64,000 nucleotides of DNA from Methanobacterium sp. (GTDB lineage Archaea; Methanobacteriota; Methanobacteria; Methanobacteriales; Methanobacteriaceae): NCBI GenBank assembly GCA_018263005.1, contig JADFDH010000001.1:372001-436000 (forward strand), given 5' to 3'. A program made the position numbers and the translations under genes. This document shows positions 1 to 8,789 of this stretch, one piece after another (within the stretch, counting starts at the first letter, position 1; every line of letters starts with the position of its first letter). A model generated the notes under the pieces. It was not told where the DNA came from. It was given only the letters and a program-made list of their open reading frames with translations, and searched no databases.

Positions 1-208
1 TTGAATATAGGGTACCTTTTAGTGATTTTTTCACTGGAAATACTTTTAAGCTGTTGGAAATATCCTTCAGGGGTAGGAAATCCTCATTAGCAGTTGATGG
101 TACAAAAACATCTACAGTGTGATTTTGTTGATTAAGATAATCCACATAGCCATAAAGAGCTCTTTTTGCCCCGCCAGATGGTAAATTATGAAAAACCGCG
201 ATTCTCAT
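1..208 (-). CDS. Glycosyltransferase family 4, N-terminal part, cut by the window edge
   Basis: An open frame runs from an ATG at 208 to the left edge. It begins MRIAVFHNLPSGGAKRALYG, followed by an NHTVDVF strand; this is the usual N-terminal nucleotide-fold start of GT-B glycosyltransferases (family 4), including the Gly-Gly-Ala loop. The upstream AATAAGG is a plausible ribosome site. Only about 69 residues are visible, so donor and acceptor cannot be judged. It lies in the same orientation as the next glycosyltransferase (1271 to 273), about 65 bases downstream of it, so the two are probably co-transcribed for surface glycan assembly. Confidence 0.75.
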   Translation of the reverse strand, partial: MRIAVFHNLPSGGAKRALYGYVDYLNQQNHTVDVFVPSTANEDFLPLKDISNSLKVFPVKKSLKGTLYS

Positions 209-272
209 CCTTATTCACCAATAGTTTCTCCTATTATCATGATAATTTTTTTCAAATACCTGGTAATTTTAT

Positions 273-1271
273 CTATTTTTTTAGTCTCATACCGTCAATG
301 GAACCTTTTATTAAAGATTTGAACATTTTCCAATTTCTCCTATAGAATAGTTGATATAAGCTTTCTCTGAGGATTTCCGTCCAGTAATATCGGAGAAATT
401 TTTTATAAACTTTAGGGGGTGCGTGTTTTTTCTCGAATAAAATACGGTTTCGATTATGGTAATAAGTTTTAAAATAATCCTCACTGGATGTTCCGTACTT
501 ATGCCATATTTTAGATTTAAAGGAATAAATAGATTTATAACCTGCTTCTCGGGCAGTAAAACTCCAATCCACATCCTCCCAATACATGAAATATCTCTCA
601 TCAAGGAGGCCAACCTTTTCTATTACTTCTCTTTTAATCAATAGGCAGGAACCACCCACATAATCAAGCTTTATGGTTTTATCAAATTCACCATGGTCTT
701 CCAGCATAAAAGCTACTTCATGGGATTCACCACGCGATAAATCAATATTTCCCCCACCTGCTGCTTGTATAACGTTCTTATCATCATATAAATATGTTTT
801 TGGTCCTACCAATCCCACTTTATCATCAGATTCGGCTGTTTTAATTAGTTCAGTTAGAAATTGAGAATCCACCACGGTGTCATTATTTAAAAGTAACATG
901 TACTGGGGTTTTAAGTGTTTTAGGGTGAATTTAATCCCGGTATTATTTCCCTTGGCGAATCCTTGATTTTCTTTGTTTTCAATAAGAATTAAAGACTTAA
1001 CAGGAAGTTTTTTAGCTGGGGAATCTGTTCCCTTTAAATGAATAAATTCTAATGGTTTGTTGTTTTCCCTATAATTAAAGAATTTTGATGATGCTTTTAA
1101 TTCACTTTGACTGTATTGTCTTATTCTCTCTATAGAATTATCCTGTGAATGATTATCTACAATGACCACATGATAATTAGGGTAATTGTTCTGGTAAAGT
1201 GATTCCAGACATTCTATGGTGTCTTCCCATCCATTCCAGTTCAATATAATAATAACTACTTGCGGATTCAT
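273..1271 (-). CDS. Glycosyltransferase family 2
   Basis: About 332 residues. The N-terminus VVIIILNWNGWEDTIECLES is the classical GT-A family 2 start (rhamnosyltransferase-like, WcaE/RfbN type). LLLNNDTVVD is the DXD-like metal and nucleotide-sugar site, and YVGGSCLLIKREV followed by DERYFMYWEDVDW is the acceptor/catalytic region typical of this group. The frame extends to a TTG at 1289, but I favour the ATG at 1271 because GAGG lies six bases ahead of it and it puts the first beta strand at the start. Cytoplasmic or membrane-peripheral enzyme for glycan or glycoprotein synthesis; sugar specificity is unknown. Confidence 0.88.
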   Translation of the reverse strand: MNPQVVIIILNWNGWEDTIECLESLYQNNYPNYHVVIVDNHSQDNSIERIRQYSQSELKASSKFFNYRENNKPLEFIHLKGTDSPAKKLPVKSLILIENKENQGFAKGNNTGIKFTLKHLKPQYMLLLNNDTVVDSQFLTELIKTAESDDKVGLVGPKTYLYDDKNVIQAAGGGNIDLSRGESHEVAFMLEDHGEFDKTIKLDYVGGSCLLIKREVIEKVGLLDERYFMYWEDVDWSFTAREAGYKSIYSFKSKIWHKYGTSSEDYFKTYYHNRNRILFEKKHAPPKVYKKFLRYYWTEILRESLYQLFYRRNWKMFKSLIKGSIDGMRLKK

Positions 1272-1387
1272 CAATGGCCTCATATTCAATTATTTTCAAT
1301 TCTTTCTAAATTTTATTAATTTATAATTATATATCGAATTATATTATATAGTGTAACCATATTACAAATAATTTAAAAAGTGGAATC

Positions 1388-2539
1388 ATGGGTAAACGTC
1401 TAAAAATAGCATTCATAACAGCTGCTGATGCCAGGGATAAAAGAATTCGTTCAGGAACTCCTTATTACATGGCTAAAGCATTAGAAAAACACTGTGGCGA
1501 TGTATTTTATATAGGTCCTTTGAATTCTAGAATGGAAAAATTAACACGTTTTTTAAACGATGTTTCTCTGAAGCTTTTTAGTAAAGGTTATGCATATGAA
1601 CATAGCATATTACTTTCATTTGCTTATGCCCGTATTATTAAGTCTAAACTTAAAGATGAATCATTCGATGTAATATTTGCACCAGTAGCTTCTACAGAAT
1701 TATCTTTGTTGGCCACTGATGTTCCCATAATATACACGGCCGATGCTACTTTCTCTTTAATAAGTAATTATTATCCTGACTATTTTTCCAGGCAACTTAA
1801 AATTTCTAGGGAGGAAGGAAATTATATAGAACAATCAGCCATCCGTCGGGCGGATTTATTACTCTATCCTTCGAATTGGGCTGCAAATTCTGCTATAAAT
1901 GATTATGGGGCTCTTGAATCCGAAGTGAATGTGATTCCCTACGGTGCGAATATTGATGATTATCCTGATAAGGAAACAATTTTAAACAAAAAAAAGACAA
2001 TAAAATGTCAATTACTCTTTTTAGGAGTTGATTGGAAGCGTAAAGGCGGGGAAATAGCCTTCGAAACCTTATTAGAATTGATTAAATTAGGAATAAACGC
2101 TGAATTAACTGTATGTGGATGTATACCTCCAGATGAATTTAAACATGAGAGAATGACCGTAATACCCTACCTGGATAAAAATGATGAAGTGCAGAGTCAA
2201 AAATTGCAGGAACTATTCCTTAAAAGCGATTTCCTGCTTCTTCCATCGCGAAATGAGGCTTATGGGGTTGTTTTCTGTGAGGCTAATGCTTTCGGCCTGC
2301 CTGCAATAACCACCGACACAGGTGGTATATCCGGTGTTATTGAAGAGGGAGTAAATGGTTTTATGCTACCATTGAATGCTCGGGGAAATGAATATGCCAA
2401 TTTAATCCAGAATTTATATGAGGATGAAGAAATGTACTATCAGTTGATAAAATCATCTAGGGAGACCTTTGAGGAGAAACTTAACTGGGATATCTGGGGG
2501 AAAAAAACTAAAACGTTGATCAATCAACTAATAAAATAA
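1388..2539 (+). CDS. Glycosyltransferase family 4 (GT-B fold)
   Basis: 383 residues. It shows a GT-B layout: an N-terminal acceptor domain (KIAFITAADARDKRIRSGTP, then YTADATFS and SNWAANSAINDYG), and a C-terminal donor domain with FLGVDWKRKGG and the family 4 nucleotide-sugar motif PSRNEAYGVVFCEANAFGLP (E-x7-E) near residue 290, followed by TTDTGGISGVIEEGVNG. Transcribed divergently from the two upstream glycosyltransferases across an AT-rich gap with TATA-like sequence, and followed 23 bases later by a family 2 enzyme. A sugar transferase for surface glycans is the safe call. Confidence 0.9.
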   Translation: MGKRLKIAFITAADARDKRIRSGTPYYMAKALEKHCGDVFYIGPLNSRMEKLTRFLNDVSLKLFSKGYAYEHSILLSFAYARIIKSKLKDESFDVIFAPVASTELSLLATDVPIIYTADATFSLISNYYPDYFSRQLKISREEGNYIEQSAIRRADLLLYPSNWAANSAINDYGALESEVNVIPYGANIDDYPDKETILNKKKTIKCQLLFLGVDWKRKGGEIAFETLLELIKLGINAELTVCGCIPPDEFKHERMTVIPYLDKNDEVQSQKLQELFLKSDFLLLPSRNEAYGVVFCEANAFGLPAITTDTGGISGVIEEGVNGFMLPLNARGNEYANLIQNLYEDEEMYYQLIKSSRETFEEKLNWDIWGKKTKTLINQLIK

Positions 2540-2562
2540 GCTTAAATTAAAGGGGAAAATTC

Positions 2563-3411
2563 ATGAGCAAATTACCCATATCTGTGTTGGTTCACACTCT
2601 TAATGAGGAAAAAAACATCAGGAATTGTTTGGAAACCATTAAATGGGCTGATGAAATAGTTATCATAGATATGCATAGTGATGATAAAACAGCTGAAATC
2701 GCAGCGGAATATACAGATAAGATATTTTTACATGAAAGAATGGGTTATGCAGATCCTGCCAGACAATTTGGACTGGAGAAAGCATCTCAACAGTGGATAT
2801 TGATAGTTGATGCAGATGAACTGGTGCCACTGAAGCTTAAAGTAAAGTTAGAGAGAATTATTGATGAAGATCTGGGTGATATAGTCTCTGTGCCCCATAA
2901 TAACTATTTCTTCGGGAAGCTGATGCAGTTTACGGGATGGGGTCCTTTGCAGGATACTCATCATAGATTTTTCAAAAAAGATTTCGTTTTTATAAGTGAT
3001 AAGATACATTCCACTTTCTCTGAACGAGAAGATGCCAGAATTTATGAAATAACAGATCCCGAAGAGGGTTTTATACATTTCAATTATTTAGATGTTGAGC
3101 ATTTCCTGGAGAAGTTAAACAGATACACTTCTATTGAGGCCCGGGCACTTTTCGAGGCAGAACAGGATATTAAATTTAAATCAGTGATCAATCAAATCTT
3201 CAGCGAATTCAGGAAAAGATACATCACTCTGAAAGGGCGTAAGGAAGGTTTCAGGGGATTTTCATTGAGTTTTTTAATGGGTGTTTATCGTCTGGTGACA
3301 TACTCCAAATTAAAACTGATGAGAGAGTATAATTCTTCAAATCCCAGCACTAAAATAGATGAAGAATATAATAAATTGGCTGAAGAAGTAATTTCAGAAT
3401 ATAAAAGGTGA
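2563..3411 (+). CDS. Glycosyltransferase family 2 (WaaE/KdtX-like)
   Basis: 282 residues beginning SVLVHTLNEEKNIRNCLETI, the family 2 start of the group that includes bacterial lipopolysaccharide core beta-glucosyltransferases. VDADELVP is the DXD motif, preceded by an ARQFGLEKASQQW helix. AAGGGGAAAA sits just ahead of the ATG. The C-terminal part is basic and amphipathic (RKRYITLKGRKEGFRG), fitting membrane association. It follows the family 4 enzyme by 23 bases and is probably in one transcript with it. Archaea lack lipopolysaccharide, so the product is more likely a glycoprotein or pseudomurein-associated glycan. Confidence 0.88.
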   Translation: MSKLPISVLVHTLNEEKNIRNCLETIKWADEIVIIDMHSDDKTAEIAAEYTDKIFLHERMGYADPARQFGLEKASQQWILIVDADELVPLKLKVKLERIIDEDLGDIVSVPHNNYFFGKLMQFTGWGPLQDTHHRFFKKDFVFISDKIHSTFSEREDARIYEITDPEEGFIHFNYLDVEHFLEKLNRYTSIEARALFEAEQDIKFKSVINQIFSEFRKRYITLKGRKEGFRGFSLSFLMGVYRLVTYSKLKLMREYNSSNPSTKIDEEYNKLAEEVISEYKR

Positions 3412-3479
3412 TAAAATCATTATATTATTTTTTAATATTTCTTGATCTTTATCTTCTTAACTATCTTTTTTAATATTTA
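3412..3479. terminator. T-rich gap between convergent genes
   Basis: The gap between the end of the rightward glycosyltransferase and the end of the leftward flippase gene has T-runs on both strands (TTATTTTTTAATATTTC, CTTTTTTAATATTT). Archaeal transcription usually ends at such oligo-T stretches, so this probably serves as a two-sided terminator. No hairpin is evident. Confidence 0.5.
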
Positions 3480-4919
3480 TTAATCCTTATTTTCTTTTTT
3501 AATATTCAGTATCTGCCTGAACAGATCATAGTCTTCGGGGGTGAAGGTTTTTAAAACGATTAAAACTCCGAAATATATCATGGTGGCCAGGATTATAGCT
3601 ATAAATAGGTTTGTTTTAATGTATATTAGGAATATGGCCATGATTAAGCAGGCTATGGCTGGTTTGTATATGATTTTATGCACGGCCACTCTGGAGATTA
3701 TTTTGGACACCACATAGAAGCTTAAGGCCACAGAAAATGCATCGGTAATTACGGTTACGAATGCCGCTCCTAAATAACTGTATTGGGGTATGAGTATCAG
3801 GTTAATAACCACATTCAGGGTTAGGCAGGCTATGGTGATTTTTAAAACAGTGTACTGTCTGTTCATGGAGGTGAGTAAGGATCCTAATATGTAATTAACA
3901 AAAGTGAAGGGAAGAACCCAGATCACGATTTGTAGTGTTAGAATGGAGGGGATGTATGCTGATTTGAATATTAAAAGTATGATCTGGTCCGCCAGTATTG
4001 TAGTTCCCACAGCGATGGGCAGACTAAGGATGGTTAAATATTTGAAAGATTTTTCATAAGCTGCTTTCAGTGGTTTCTGAGAGGATATGTAGAGGGCTGA
4101 GAAAACAGGGAAAATGGATGTGGTGTAAACTGCAGGGAAAAATATTAAAGCCTCCATAAGCCTGTATGCAGCATTATAAAATCCAACAGCTTCAGCACCT
4201 TTTAATATGGACAATATAACAGTATCTACTCTAAAAACCATCATGGAGAATATGCTGGTCATGGATAAAGGCAGAGCTTCTTTAATGGTGGGTTTCCAGA
4301 AATCCAGGTTAACCTCAACTTTGGGTAGACTGAATTTCCAAGCATAGACTATGAAATTATAAATCAAATTCACTCCATTGGCTATAAGATAAACCATAGC
4401 AAAGGCAATCACATCTAATCCGAAATAAATCGCTAATAAAGTACCAATAAGCATTACAACACTGTTTAAGATGGTGGCTATCGATTGATATTCCATTTTT
4501 TCATAGGACTGGAAAATAGAGTAGAATATACTGGAAAGAGCATTAAATATATAGGAAATGGTTAAAATATAGACTACTGTTCTCGTGATTTCAGAATAAC
4601 CAATTATATAAACAGTTAACACTGTTATGATGAATGTGGAGAAGGATAATATTAATTTCATAACCGTAGTGTTACTTACGTACTTCTTGGTTAATGATTT
4701 ATCACGTGCCACCTCTCTAACGGTTAATGTCCCCAATCCCAGGTCCATAAAGACCATTAATATCCCAGTTAAAGCTAGAGCTGTTGATAATATCCCATAA
4801 TCATCCACAGACAAATATCTGACTGTGTAAATGGTTATGAAAAAACCCAGGACATAGGTGATTATCTGAGCTATAAATAGCACGGTGGTGTTTTTTGCTA
4901 TTTTACGGGCGGTGCTCAT
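3480..4919 (-). CDS. Polysaccharide biosynthesis flippase (MOP/Wzx type)
   Basis: 479 residues, almost entirely hydrophobic with about 12 to 14 predicted membrane helices. The start, MSTARKIAKNTTVLFIAQII, then DDYGILSTALALTGILMVFMDLGLGTLTVREVARDKS, is the typical RfbX/Wzx-like opening, with a GAEAVGFYNAAYRL loop midway. Members of this superfamily move lipid-linked oligosaccharides across the membrane. Its place among four glycosyltransferases supports export of a glycan made by them. A short divergent-type membrane gene lies upstream on the same strand. Confidence 0.9.
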   Translation of the reverse strand: MSTARKIAKNTTVLFIAQIITYVLGFFITIYTVRYLSVDDYGILSTALALTGILMVFMDLGLGTLTVREVARDKSLTKKYVSNTTVMKLILSFSTFIITVLTVYIIGYSEITRTVVYILTISYIFNALSSIFYSIFQSYEKMEYQSIATILNSVVMLIGTLLAIYFGLDVIAFAMVYLIANGVNLIYNFIVYAWKFSLPKVEVNLDFWKPTIKEALPLSMTSIFSMMVFRVDTVILSILKGAEAVGFYNAAYRLMEALIFFPAVYTTSIFPVFSALYISSQKPLKAAYEKSFKYLTILSLPIAVGTTILADQIILLIFKSAYIPSILTLQIVIWVLPFTFVNYILGSLLTSMNRQYTVLKITIACLTLNVVINLILIPQYSYLGAAFVTVITDAFSVALSFYVVSKIISRVAVHKIIYKPAIACLIMAIFLIYIKTNLFIAIILATMIYFGVLIVLKTFTPEDYDLFRQILNIKKENKD

Positions 4920-4994
4920 ATTATTAACTCGTTTTTAATAATCTTATTTATAATAAATAATTAAAAGAAATTCATTTTCCCATTCTGATATTAA

Positions 4995-5420
4995 TTATGT
5001 TACATTTATAAGTAGATCAAGCTGGCGATAAGGATTTAAGGTGTTGGGTAATTTATATAGGAAAAATTCTAATTTTTGTCCGTTACCTGATTGATTCATC
5101 TGGAAACTTAATGTGATCTCTTTTTTTTCATCATTTTTTAAGTTAATTGTTTCATTTTTTAAGATGATTTCGTTTAACCTTACAACTACTTGATAACTGG
5201 TGGGTGTTTTTTCATGATTTACAATACCTATGATCAGTTTACCACTCTCTCCAGTGGTTAAGTTGGTAGGATAGTCACCTGCTTTACTATCTGGCCCTAA
5301 AATATAGAACTCTGTAAATCTTTCACCGGGTATGGGGCTGATAATTAGGTATATCACAGATATACCGGCTATTATGATAGCAGCAATAATTACATATGAT
5401 AATTTCTGATCTATTTTCAT
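4995..5420 (-). CDS. Small membrane-anchored protein, DUF1616-like
   Basis: 141 residues. One membrane helix (about residues 8 to 30, YVIIAAIIIAGISVIYLI) is followed by an extracytoplasmic beta-rich domain with GERFTEFYILGPDSKAGDYP and TTGESGKLIIGIVNHE. These match my recollection of the C-terminal domain of DUF1616 proteins, found next to glycan genes in methanogens. The full DUF1616 proteins also have several N-terminal helices that are missing here, so this is a short version. 75 bases upstream of the flippase gene on the same strand, probably in the same transcript. Function unknown. Confidence 0.7.
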   Translation of the reverse strand: MKIDQKLSYVIIAAIIIAGISVIYLIISPIPGERFTEFYILGPDSKAGDYPTNLTTGESGKLIIGIVNHEKTPTSYQVVVRLNEIILKNETINLKNDEKKEITLSFQMNQSGNGQKLEFFLYKLPNTLNPYRQLDLLINVT

Positions 5421-5625
5421 TTAAAGCACCGGAATAAGATTACATTATATTGTGGAATATCTTTAATTTTTTATCCTCTGTAGTTTATATCACTTTGGGA
5501 CCTAAAATATTTAGAATATTGATGTTCATGCTAAAATTAATAGATTGATATTGTTAAAAAAATCTTTTCGATAAAAATTTATTATAGTTATAGTAAAAAA
5601 AGAATAGGGGAATTGTTTAAGAACA

Positions 5626-5633
5626 TTTATATA
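5626..5633 (+). promoter_or_regulatory. TATA box of the eha operon
   Basis: TTTATATA lies 36 bases before the ATG chosen for ehaA. Start of transcription about 22 to 25 bases downstream would fall near 5655, giving a leader of some 14 bases that includes the GGTG ribosome site. This also argues against the earlier TTG at 5636 as the translation start. Confidence 0.6.
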
Positions 5634-5668
5634 AGTTGATCTATTATGTTAATCATACTGTGGTGCTA

Positions 5669-6142
5669 ATGATAAATTATATTGTTTATATGATAGCTGT
5701 AGGTTCTGCTATAATTGTAGGCTTACTCTTAAGGCTTCCACTGCTCCCAGAAAACCCGAAAAGGCAAAGTTGGACAATTAGTGTAATATTTCCCACGGCG
5801 GTCCTGGCCCTGGGATTTACAGCCATGATTTCCAAACTGGGTTACTTGAATTCCACTAACACAGACTATATAATAGCACTAGTAGTGGGAATCATCACAT
5901 CTATTTTTTCTAAATTTATATTGGAGAGAATCCTTCCCAGACCAGTGCATGATTCTCCTCATGAACCATCTTTATCCTCCGCAGAACCTCCGGAAGAACA
6001 TGAAAAAATTAAGGAATCTCAGAGTAGATCTGGATCTTCCAAGAATTCATCTGAATATAAGAATAAATCAGAATCTTCCAAGAATTCAAATAATGAATCA
6101 GAAGATAATTCATCTCAAATGAAGGAGGAATCTCATGGATGA
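5669..6142 (+). CDS. ehaA: Energy-converting hydrogenase A subunit EhaA
   Basis: First gene of the membrane-bound [NiFe]-hydrogenase Eha, about 157 residues from the ATG preceded by GGTG. Three hydrophobic helices (about residues 5-25, 45-65, 70-90, including FPTAVLALGFTAMISKLGYL) are followed by a C-terminal Ser/Asn/Glu/Lys-rich tail of about 55 residues with an internal duplication (SSKNS occurs twice, 13 residues apart). EhaA is one of the ten small membrane subunits peculiar to Eha, and its individual role is unknown. The tail is outside the membrane core and probably unstructured. Overlaps ehaB by eight bases. Confidence 0.87.
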   Translation: MINYIVYMIAVGSAIIVGLLLRLPLLPENPKRQSWTISVIFPTAVLALGFTAMISKLGYLNSTNTDYIIALVVGIITSIFSKFILERILPRPVHDSPHEPSLSSAEPPEEHEKIKESQSRSGSSKNSSEYKNKSESSKNSNNESEDNSSQMKEESHG

Positions 6143-6638
6143 ATTAATCGGAATAATCATAGCTGCTGTGATATCATGGCTAAATTTCGTTTTAATAGAC
6201 ACTTGGATGGGTCTGCCAGAGTCCCCTGGAGTTAAAGGTGCCGAAGTAATTGGTAGGGGTATTAAAAAACGAGGAGGAGACTTGGCAGGAGGATTTTTCC
6301 AGGGAAACATTGTCTGCTCTCCTGATGCTTCAGCAGGAACATTACTAGCTTCCATTGCATGTTATGCTATAGGTACTCCAGAGGGAGGATTGATCGCTGC
6401 CACTTTAGTCTACTTTGGTAATAGACTATGTGCTGACCCCGGTTACGCCGGTACCACAGGAGCATTAACCATCACCATTATCATAGCTTTAACATCTTAT
6501 ATTGGGATAACCCCTGCTATGTTCATCGTAGGAATGCTAATAGCCATATTCACTATACAAGGATTATATCACCCTGCATCATCAAAATTACTGGGTAAAA
6601 TAGCTCATAAAATGGGAAGATACACTAAATTGAATTAA
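6135..6638 (+). CDS. ehaB: Energy-converting hydrogenase A subunit EhaB
   Basis: 167 residues, with a start supported by AAGGAGGAATCTC. Integral membrane protein with helices near residues 3-20, 58-75, 80-100 and 115-145. A polar conserved-looking middle (VKGAEVIGRGIKKRGGDLAGGFFQGN) lies between the first helices. Assignment rests on position two in a full ehaA-T set and on its size. It probably forms part of the ion-translocating membrane arm; no catalytic motif is expected. Confidence 0.87.
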   Translation: MDELIGIIIAAVISWLNFVLIDTWMGLPESPGVKGAEVIGRGIKKRGGDLAGGFFQGNIVCSPDASAGTLLASIACYAIGTPEGGLIAATLVYFGNRLCADPGYAGTTGALTITIIIALTSYIGITPAMFIVGMLIAIFTIQGLYHPASSKLLGKIAHKMGRYTKLN

Positions 6639-6692
6639 AATATAAATAAAATAAATAATAAAATATCAATATCATATTTAAAGGCGAAAATA

Positions 6693-6944
6693 ATGTTGAT
6701 GGAAATCGTAGGCATAATAATCGTGTTAATGGCTTTAAGAACACTTATTTCTCAGGGTAGGACCGAAAGGTTGCTATATCTAAATGCAATGAGTTTCGGT
6801 ATCTCGGCATTAATAGCACTATACATACAGACACCATTCGGAGCCATAATAGCCATAACCTTCTTTATTACATCAACCATCAGTTCTAACGCTATAGCCT
6901 ACTCCATTGGAAAGGTTAAGGATGAAATTATCCTAAATAAATAA
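6693..6944 (+). CDS. ehaC: Energy-converting hydrogenase A subunit EhaC
   Basis: 83 residues in three hydrophobic segments (MEIVGIIIVLMALRTLI; AMSFGISALIALYI; FGAIIAITFFITSTIS). It resembles the small MnhF/MrpF- or NuoK-like subunits of ion-translocating complexes in size and topology. Two in-frame ATGs, at 6693 and 6699, are both possible starts (AAAGGCG upstream). Third gene of the cluster; a 54-base AT-rich gap precedes it and a 136-base A-rich gap follows. Role inside Eha not individually known. Confidence 0.85.
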   Translation: MLMEIVGIIIVLMALRTLISQGRTERLLYLNAMSFGISALIALYIQTPFGAIIAITFFITSTISSNAIAYSIGKVKDEIILNK

Positions 6945-7080
6945 ATTAAACATGAATATACTATAAATGTTAATAAAACATGATAGAAGAACATTATAAT
7001 ATAAAATTTTAACATAATAAAATATAAATTAAATCAAACAAAAAGAAGAATACTTGGATCATAAATATGGTAAAATAAAC

Positions 7081-7368
7081 ATGTTAGAATTTATAAATAT
7101 TACCTCTGTTTCAGCTGCAATAATCATAATCGGTGCAGTAGGCATAATTGCACTTCCCAAACCTATTGATAAGGTCATAATGTTAACCATACTTCAGGGC
7201 GGGTTTGTGGGTATGATAGTAGCTGGTAAGTATTTGGATGTGGCGATGGCGGCTGCATTATTTGATCCTATAGCTACTGTTATCTTCTTAATTGGAATCA
7301 TTAAATTGGATGAGATCAGAAAGAAAAAAATTAAACAAAAGACTCAGGAGGAAAGGTTCCTTGCTTGA
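7081..7368 (+). CDS. ehaD: Energy-converting hydrogenase A subunit EhaD
   Basis: About 95 residues from the ATG at 7081, with three helices and a lysine-rich C-terminus (RKKKIKQKTQEE). The middle (VIMLTILQGGFVGMIVAGKYLDVAMAAALFDPIATVIFLIGII) is reminiscent of MnhC/NuoK-like antiporter subunits. A TTG at 7054 would add nine polar residues; I prefer 7081 because the first membrane helix then begins at once, though neither start has a strong ribosome site. Its 3' end carries the GGAGG for ehaE and overlaps it by eight bases. Confidence 0.85.
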   Translation: MLEFINITSVSAAIIIIGAVGIIALPKPIDKVIMLTILQGGFVGMIVAGKYLDVAMAAALFDPIATVIFLIGIIKLDEIRKKKIKQKTQEERFLA

Positions 7369-7621
7369 TGTTTACGTATGGTTCTATACTGGTGCTTTTC
7401 TGGTTATTTTTGGTAGTATCGGCACTGCCATAGGTCCCGGAGTAAAGGATCCTCTAATAAGAACCATAAACACTGAAATACCGGCAATTGGAGTATCTTT
7501 AATTTTTCTAACCTACAACCATACCATTGCCCTTTTAACCTTCATCGCAGCGACGACCATAATCTCTATGATTCTTCTTAGGGCCATAGTCAGATTAGAA
7601 GAGATGGGGGCTGAATTATGA
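7361..7621 (+). CDS. ehaE: Energy-converting hydrogenase A subunit EhaE, TTG start
   Basis: 86 residues when read from a TTG at 7361, nine bases after GGAGG inside the end of ehaD. Longer in-frame readings from 7292 would add a very basic stretch that is ehaD coding sequence in another frame. Two hydrophobic regions: VYVWFYTGAFLVIFGSIGTAIG and the C-terminal LLTFIAATTIISMILLRAIVRLEE. The central GPGVKDPLIRTINTEIPAIGVSLIFL is MnhB/G-like in feel. Coupled to ehaD (overlap) and ehaF (ATGA), so expression is translationally linked. Confidence 0.85.
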   Translation: MLDVYVWFYTGAFLVIFGSIGTAIGPGVKDPLIRTINTEIPAIGVSLIFLTYNHTIALLTFIAATTIISMILLRAIVRLEEMGAEL

Positions 7622-8097
7622 GATTAGGACGGTTATGGAATTCATTAGCCACTCCTAAAAGGATACCACGGGTTTTTTCTATAATATTGGGATTGGTACT
7701 CTTAGCTGGTTTCATCGTACCTTTAACCTATAATGATAATCAATTATATCCCCGGCCAACGCCACAACTGCAGATCAGTGAAAAAGATCCATTAGCACCC
7801 TATGATCGTGGAGGAGTACCATTAAAGGAGCCGGGAATAGTTAAGGCCCAGTATCCAAATTATGCTCCGGCAGAAGGAATGATAACAGGTTATTTATCTC
7901 CAATATCCATTGGTGTAAGCAATACTACTCTATATTATGGAACATCGATTTATTCATCTCCTGGTGGGTTAATCGATGAGATACTATATTACAGCAGGGG
8001 TTTTGACACTTTCCTAGAATCATCCATTCTGATGATGGCATTTGTGGTTGCTTCTTGGGTGGCCATTCACTTCACCATGAGAAGGAGGGAGGATTAG
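7618..8097 (+). CDS. ehaF: Energy-converting hydrogenase A subunit EhaF
   Basis: 159 residues. One N-terminal helix (FSIILGLVLLAGFIVPLTY), a roughly 80-residue proline- and tyrosine-rich segment that should lie outside the membrane on the outer face (YPRPTPQLQ, YDRGGVPLKEPG, GYLSPISIGVSNTTLYYG), and a C-terminal helix (SSILMMAFVVASWVAIHF) ending in RRRED. Starts with the ATGA overlap on ehaE and stops immediately before ehaG. One of the nonconserved Eha membrane subunits; function unassigned. Confidence 0.86.
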   Translation: MRLGRLWNSLATPKRIPRVFSIILGLVLLAGFIVPLTYNDNQLYPRPTPQLQISEKDPLAPYDRGGVPLKEPGIVKAQYPNYAPAEGMITGYLSPISIGVSNTTLYYGTSIYSSPGGLIDEILYYSRGFDTFLESSILMMAFVVASWVAIHFTMRRRED

Positions 8098-8784
8098 ATG
8101 TCAGCGTCTGTACTTGTTCCCAGTGTGGTCTCCCCAGTGGTGGTTTCACTTTATCTTCCCGCTGTATTTACTGCCATATTAGCTGCCTTAATCGGACTTT
8201 TAGCCATATCAAATCAGAAAAATGATCTTCACACTTTGATTCTTACCGATATTGTGGGTGTAGGTATGCTGATACTGGTTGCGGCGGTGGGAACTGATCT
8301 GGCCGAATCATTAATACTTCCGGGTTTAGTGGTTGAACTGGCCGAAATAATGGCCATTTCCGAGATCCTGATGAGTAGAGAGATGAGAAAACTGGGAAAA
8401 ACTGTGGAACTCATTCCTCTTCCTTTAAATATGAACATGGAAATAATGGACACCGCACCCACCTTCATAGCAATTTTACTCATAGCTTACGGTGCTTTCC
8501 TTACAGGATTCACTGGTGGGGCCGTTGCTGGTGGAGGTATACTTTTCTATGTGCTTTCTAAAATGACTAGGGGAGTTCCGACTAATACATGGGAAGGTAT
8601 AGCTGGAGCATCAGGTATCGCATGGTGTCTGTGGTTAGTGGGATTTTTAATATTTTTCATAGCTCCCAATTATTGGTTACTGGCGTTGTTCCTGGGAGCA
8701 TTCGGAGTATTTATAAAGGTCACATTTAAAGTAGGATTAGTCGGTGTTATGGGTCGAGAAGAGTTTAAAAGGGAAAAGGAGTAA
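8098..8784 (+). CDS. ehaG: Energy-converting hydrogenase A subunit EhaG
   Basis: 228 residues, about six membrane helices. The early segment AALIGLLAISNQKNDLHTLILTDIVGVGMLILVAAVGTD resembles NuoK/MnhC-type helices; the later half contains GAFLTGFTGGAVAGGGILFYVLSKMTRGVPTN and three more helices. It directly abuts the ehaF stop codon. By position, size and hydrophobicity it is EhaG, a membrane subunit specific to Eha hydrogenases. Confidence 0.87.
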   Translation: MSASVLVPSVVSPVVVSLYLPAVFTAILAALIGLLAISNQKNDLHTLILTDIVGVGMLILVAAVGTDLAESLILPGLVVELAEIMAISEILMSREMRKLGKTVELIPLPLNMNMEIMDTAPTFIAILLIAYGAFLTGFTGGAVAGGGILFYVLSKMTRGVPTNTWEGIAGASGIAWCLWLVGFLIFFIAPNYWLLALFLGAFGVFIKVTFKVGLVGVMGREEFKREKE

Positions 8785-8789
8785 ATTAA

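Noticed and set aside
5636..5668. TTG start for ehaA
   Set aside because: It falls at or before the expected transcription start set by the TATA box and has no ribosome site.
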